Source: Treponema sp. | GTDB lineage: Bacteria; Spirochaetota; Spirochaetia; Treponematales; Breznakiellaceae | NCBI GenBank assembly: GCA_031279925.1 | Contig: JAITHQ010000094.1 | Span: forward strand, 1-13,712 | Length of the DNA: 13,712 nt | Reading direction: 5' to 3' | Shown: positions 12,517 through 13,712 of the stretch, piece after piece | Numbering within the stretch: position 1 is the first letter of the stretch | How the letters are laid out: every line of letters starts with the position of its first letter | Notes under the pieces: model-generated | Database searches by the model: none | What the model was told of the DNA's origin: nothing | The model's input: the letters and a program-made list of their open reading frames with translations, nothing else | Program-made: the position numbers and the translations under genes

Positions 12517-13712
12517 ATGTCATATATGATGGGAATTGATCTGGGGACTTCAAGTTTAAAGGTGATCATCATTGACACTGCCGGAAATATAAAAGCCGAA
12601 AGTTCACAGGCGTACCAATTTGATTCTCCGTTAAACGGGTATGCGGAACAAAGGACGGAGGTATGGTGGGCCGCGTGCCGTGACTGCATTCGGGAGGCGC
12701 TGTCAAAAGCGGCGGTCCCCGCCGCCAGGGTACAGGGGCTGGGTTTTTCCGGGCAGATGCACGGGATTGTGCCGCTTGACGCGGACCGGCAGGTGATACG
12801 TCCGGCTATTCTGCACTGTGACGCCCGTTCCGGCAAGCAGGTGCAAGAGATAAACGCCCTGTTTGCGAGTAACGCAATCCCCGGTTCCCGGTTCAATCCG
12901 GTGTATACGGGCTTCCTGCTCACTTCCCTGCTCTGGATTAAACAAAACGAGCCCGCCGCTTTTGACAAAATCCGCCATGTGTTTCTGCCCAAGGATTATC
13001 TCAAGCTGCGGCTCTGCGGCGAAATTAGCTCCGACTATTCCGATGCCTCGGCAACGCTGGCCTTTGACATTGAGCGTTTTCGCTGGTCAGCGGAAACACT
13101 GGCGGCGCTGGACATTCCCCTTGCTTTTTTCCCCGGCTGTTTTGCCACGGACTATGCGGTGGGAACAGTCACGAAACAGGCCGCCGCAGAAACGGGTCTT
13201 GCCGAAGGGACCGTGGTGGTTTCGGGCGGCGGGGATCAGATTATGCAGGCAATCGGCAATGGGGCCATACATCCGGGCAACGCCACGGTCAATATCGGGA
13301 GCAGTGGGCAGGTCTGTTTTCAGAGCGATAAGCCGGTGCGAAATCCACAGTTGTCAACCAATACATTTTGCGCGTATGCAGAGGGCAGGTGGATAGTCAT
13401 GGGCGCCATCATGAGCGCGGGTCTGGCCCTCAAATGGCTGAACGGCATATTCCCCGCCGCCAGCTACCGGCAACTGGACGAGGAGGCGGGAAAACTGCCA
13501 CCCGGCAGCGGCGGTCTTGTGTTCCTGCCCTATTTGAACGGGGAGCGGACCCCGCACGTAAACCCGAATTTGAGCGGTATGTTTATGGGCCTCAATTTGA
13601 ATACCGGCAGAATCCATTTGGCCCGCGCTGTTATGGAGGGCGTTACTTACGCGCTGATGCAGTGTATCGAAGTATGCGGCGGCCTGGGGCTCAGCACAAA
13701 CGAATTGATCGC
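12517..13712 (+). CDS. xylB: xylulokinase-like FGGY kinase (partial, runs off the window)
   Basis: This is the first 398 codons of an FGGY kinase that closely follows the XylB pattern; about 90-100 C-terminal residues, including the GGGARS adenosine motif, lie beyond the window. Seen in order: MGIDLGTSSLK (5-15), SGQMHG (78-83), CDAR (101-104), LPKDYLKLRL (157-166), SDYSDAS (172-178), catalytic D240 in GGGDQ and FLPYLNGERTPH (336-347). The SGQMHG, PKDYL and GERTPH motifs are those of D-xylulose kinases, which make D-xylulose 5-phosphate, a direct transketolase donor. The ATG at 12517 is preferred because AAAGGGG (12504-12510) lies six bases upstream; ATGs at 12526 and 12529 are in frame. The frame is free of stops to the end. 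It has its own promoter candidate and sits after a strong terminator. Confidence 0.9.
   Translation, partial: MSYMMGIDLGTSSLKVIIIDTAGNIKAESSQAYQFDSPLNGYAEQRTEVWWAACRDCIREALSKAAVPAARVQGLGFSGQMHGIVPLDADRQVIRPAILHCDARSGKQVQEINALFASNAIPGSRFNPVYTGFLLTSLLWIKQNEPAAFDKIRHVFLPKDYLKLRLCGEISSDYSDASATLAFDIERFRWSAETLAALDIPLAFFPGCFATDYAVGTVTKQAAAETGLAEGTVVVSGGGDQIMQAIGNGAIHPGNATVNIGSSGQVCFQSDKPVRNPQLSTNTFCAYAEGRWIVMGAIMSAGLALKWLNGIFPAASYRQLDEEAGKLPPGSGGLVFLPYLNGERTPHVNPNLSGMFMGLNLNTGRIHLARAVMEGVTYALMQCIEVCGGLGLSTNELI

Noticed and set aside
12863..13396. Alternative + strand frame of 177 codons near the right end
   Set aside because: It overlaps the xylulokinase-like reading frame, which carries all the family motifs in another frame.
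1..13712. CRISPR arrays, insertion sequences, transposases or defence genes
   Set aside because: No regularly spaced repeats, transposase motifs or defence-family proteins were seen. All sizeable + strand genes are explained as sugar transport and metabolism.

Overview
This window reads as a carbohydrate uptake and catabolism locus from a bacterial chromosome. Every protein-coding gene lies on the + strand. The proteins and base composition suggest a spirochaete, perhaps a Treponema-like gut organism. The grounds are the non-lipoprotein binding-protein N-termini ending in FA followed by a Gly/Ser-rich linker (…FAKGSS, …FAGGQS), the CUT2-type sugar ABC genes, and mixed moderate-GC codon use. 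This is a judgement from style. No 16S rRNA or taxon-specific marker is present.

Layout. A tRNA-Ser(GGA) gene (30-116) is followed by about 200 bp of leader. Then comes a first gene group: split transketolase N- and C-terminal subunits (313-1155, 1158-2105), a class II ketose-bisphosphate aldolase (2183-3025) and a divergent FGGY sugar kinase (3062-4552). A near-perfect sigma70 promoter at 4609-4638 begins the second group, a complete CUT2 sugar ABC transporter ordered binding protein, ATPase, permease (4868-8394), closed by a strong terminator. A second promoter with the same consensus hexamers and the same 18-bp spacer (8563-8592) begins a second complete CUT2 transporter ordered ATPase, permease, binding protein (8769-12291), again closed by a strong terminator. 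A third promoter candidate precedes a xylulokinase-like gene (12517 onward) that is cut by the window end.

How they fit together. Two high-affinity importers would bring in pentose-like sugars. Two different FGGY kinases would phosphorylate ketoses. The transketolase pair and the aldolase would pass the carbon into the pentose phosphate pathway and glycolysis. No isomerase, transaldolase or transcriptional regulator is visible here, so the actual substrate is unproven. The combination of split transketolase, FGGY kinase and RbsB-type transporters is compatible with xylose/xylulose use. It is also compatible with D-apiose use through D-apulose 4-phosphate.

The most unusual content is non-coding. 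The leaders of the two transporter operons share the 10-mer AATATCCCTT, and in each it is complementary to a GGGATAT element at a control point. In the first leader it can form either a terminator hairpin or an upstream alternative helix. In the second it can cover the bases just before the ATPase start codon. The leader of the transketolase operon has a similar competing-hairpin layout around a related CCCCTT element. I do not recognise these as a named riboswitch class. They are candidates for an undescribed attenuation or translation-control RNA linked to sugar uptake.
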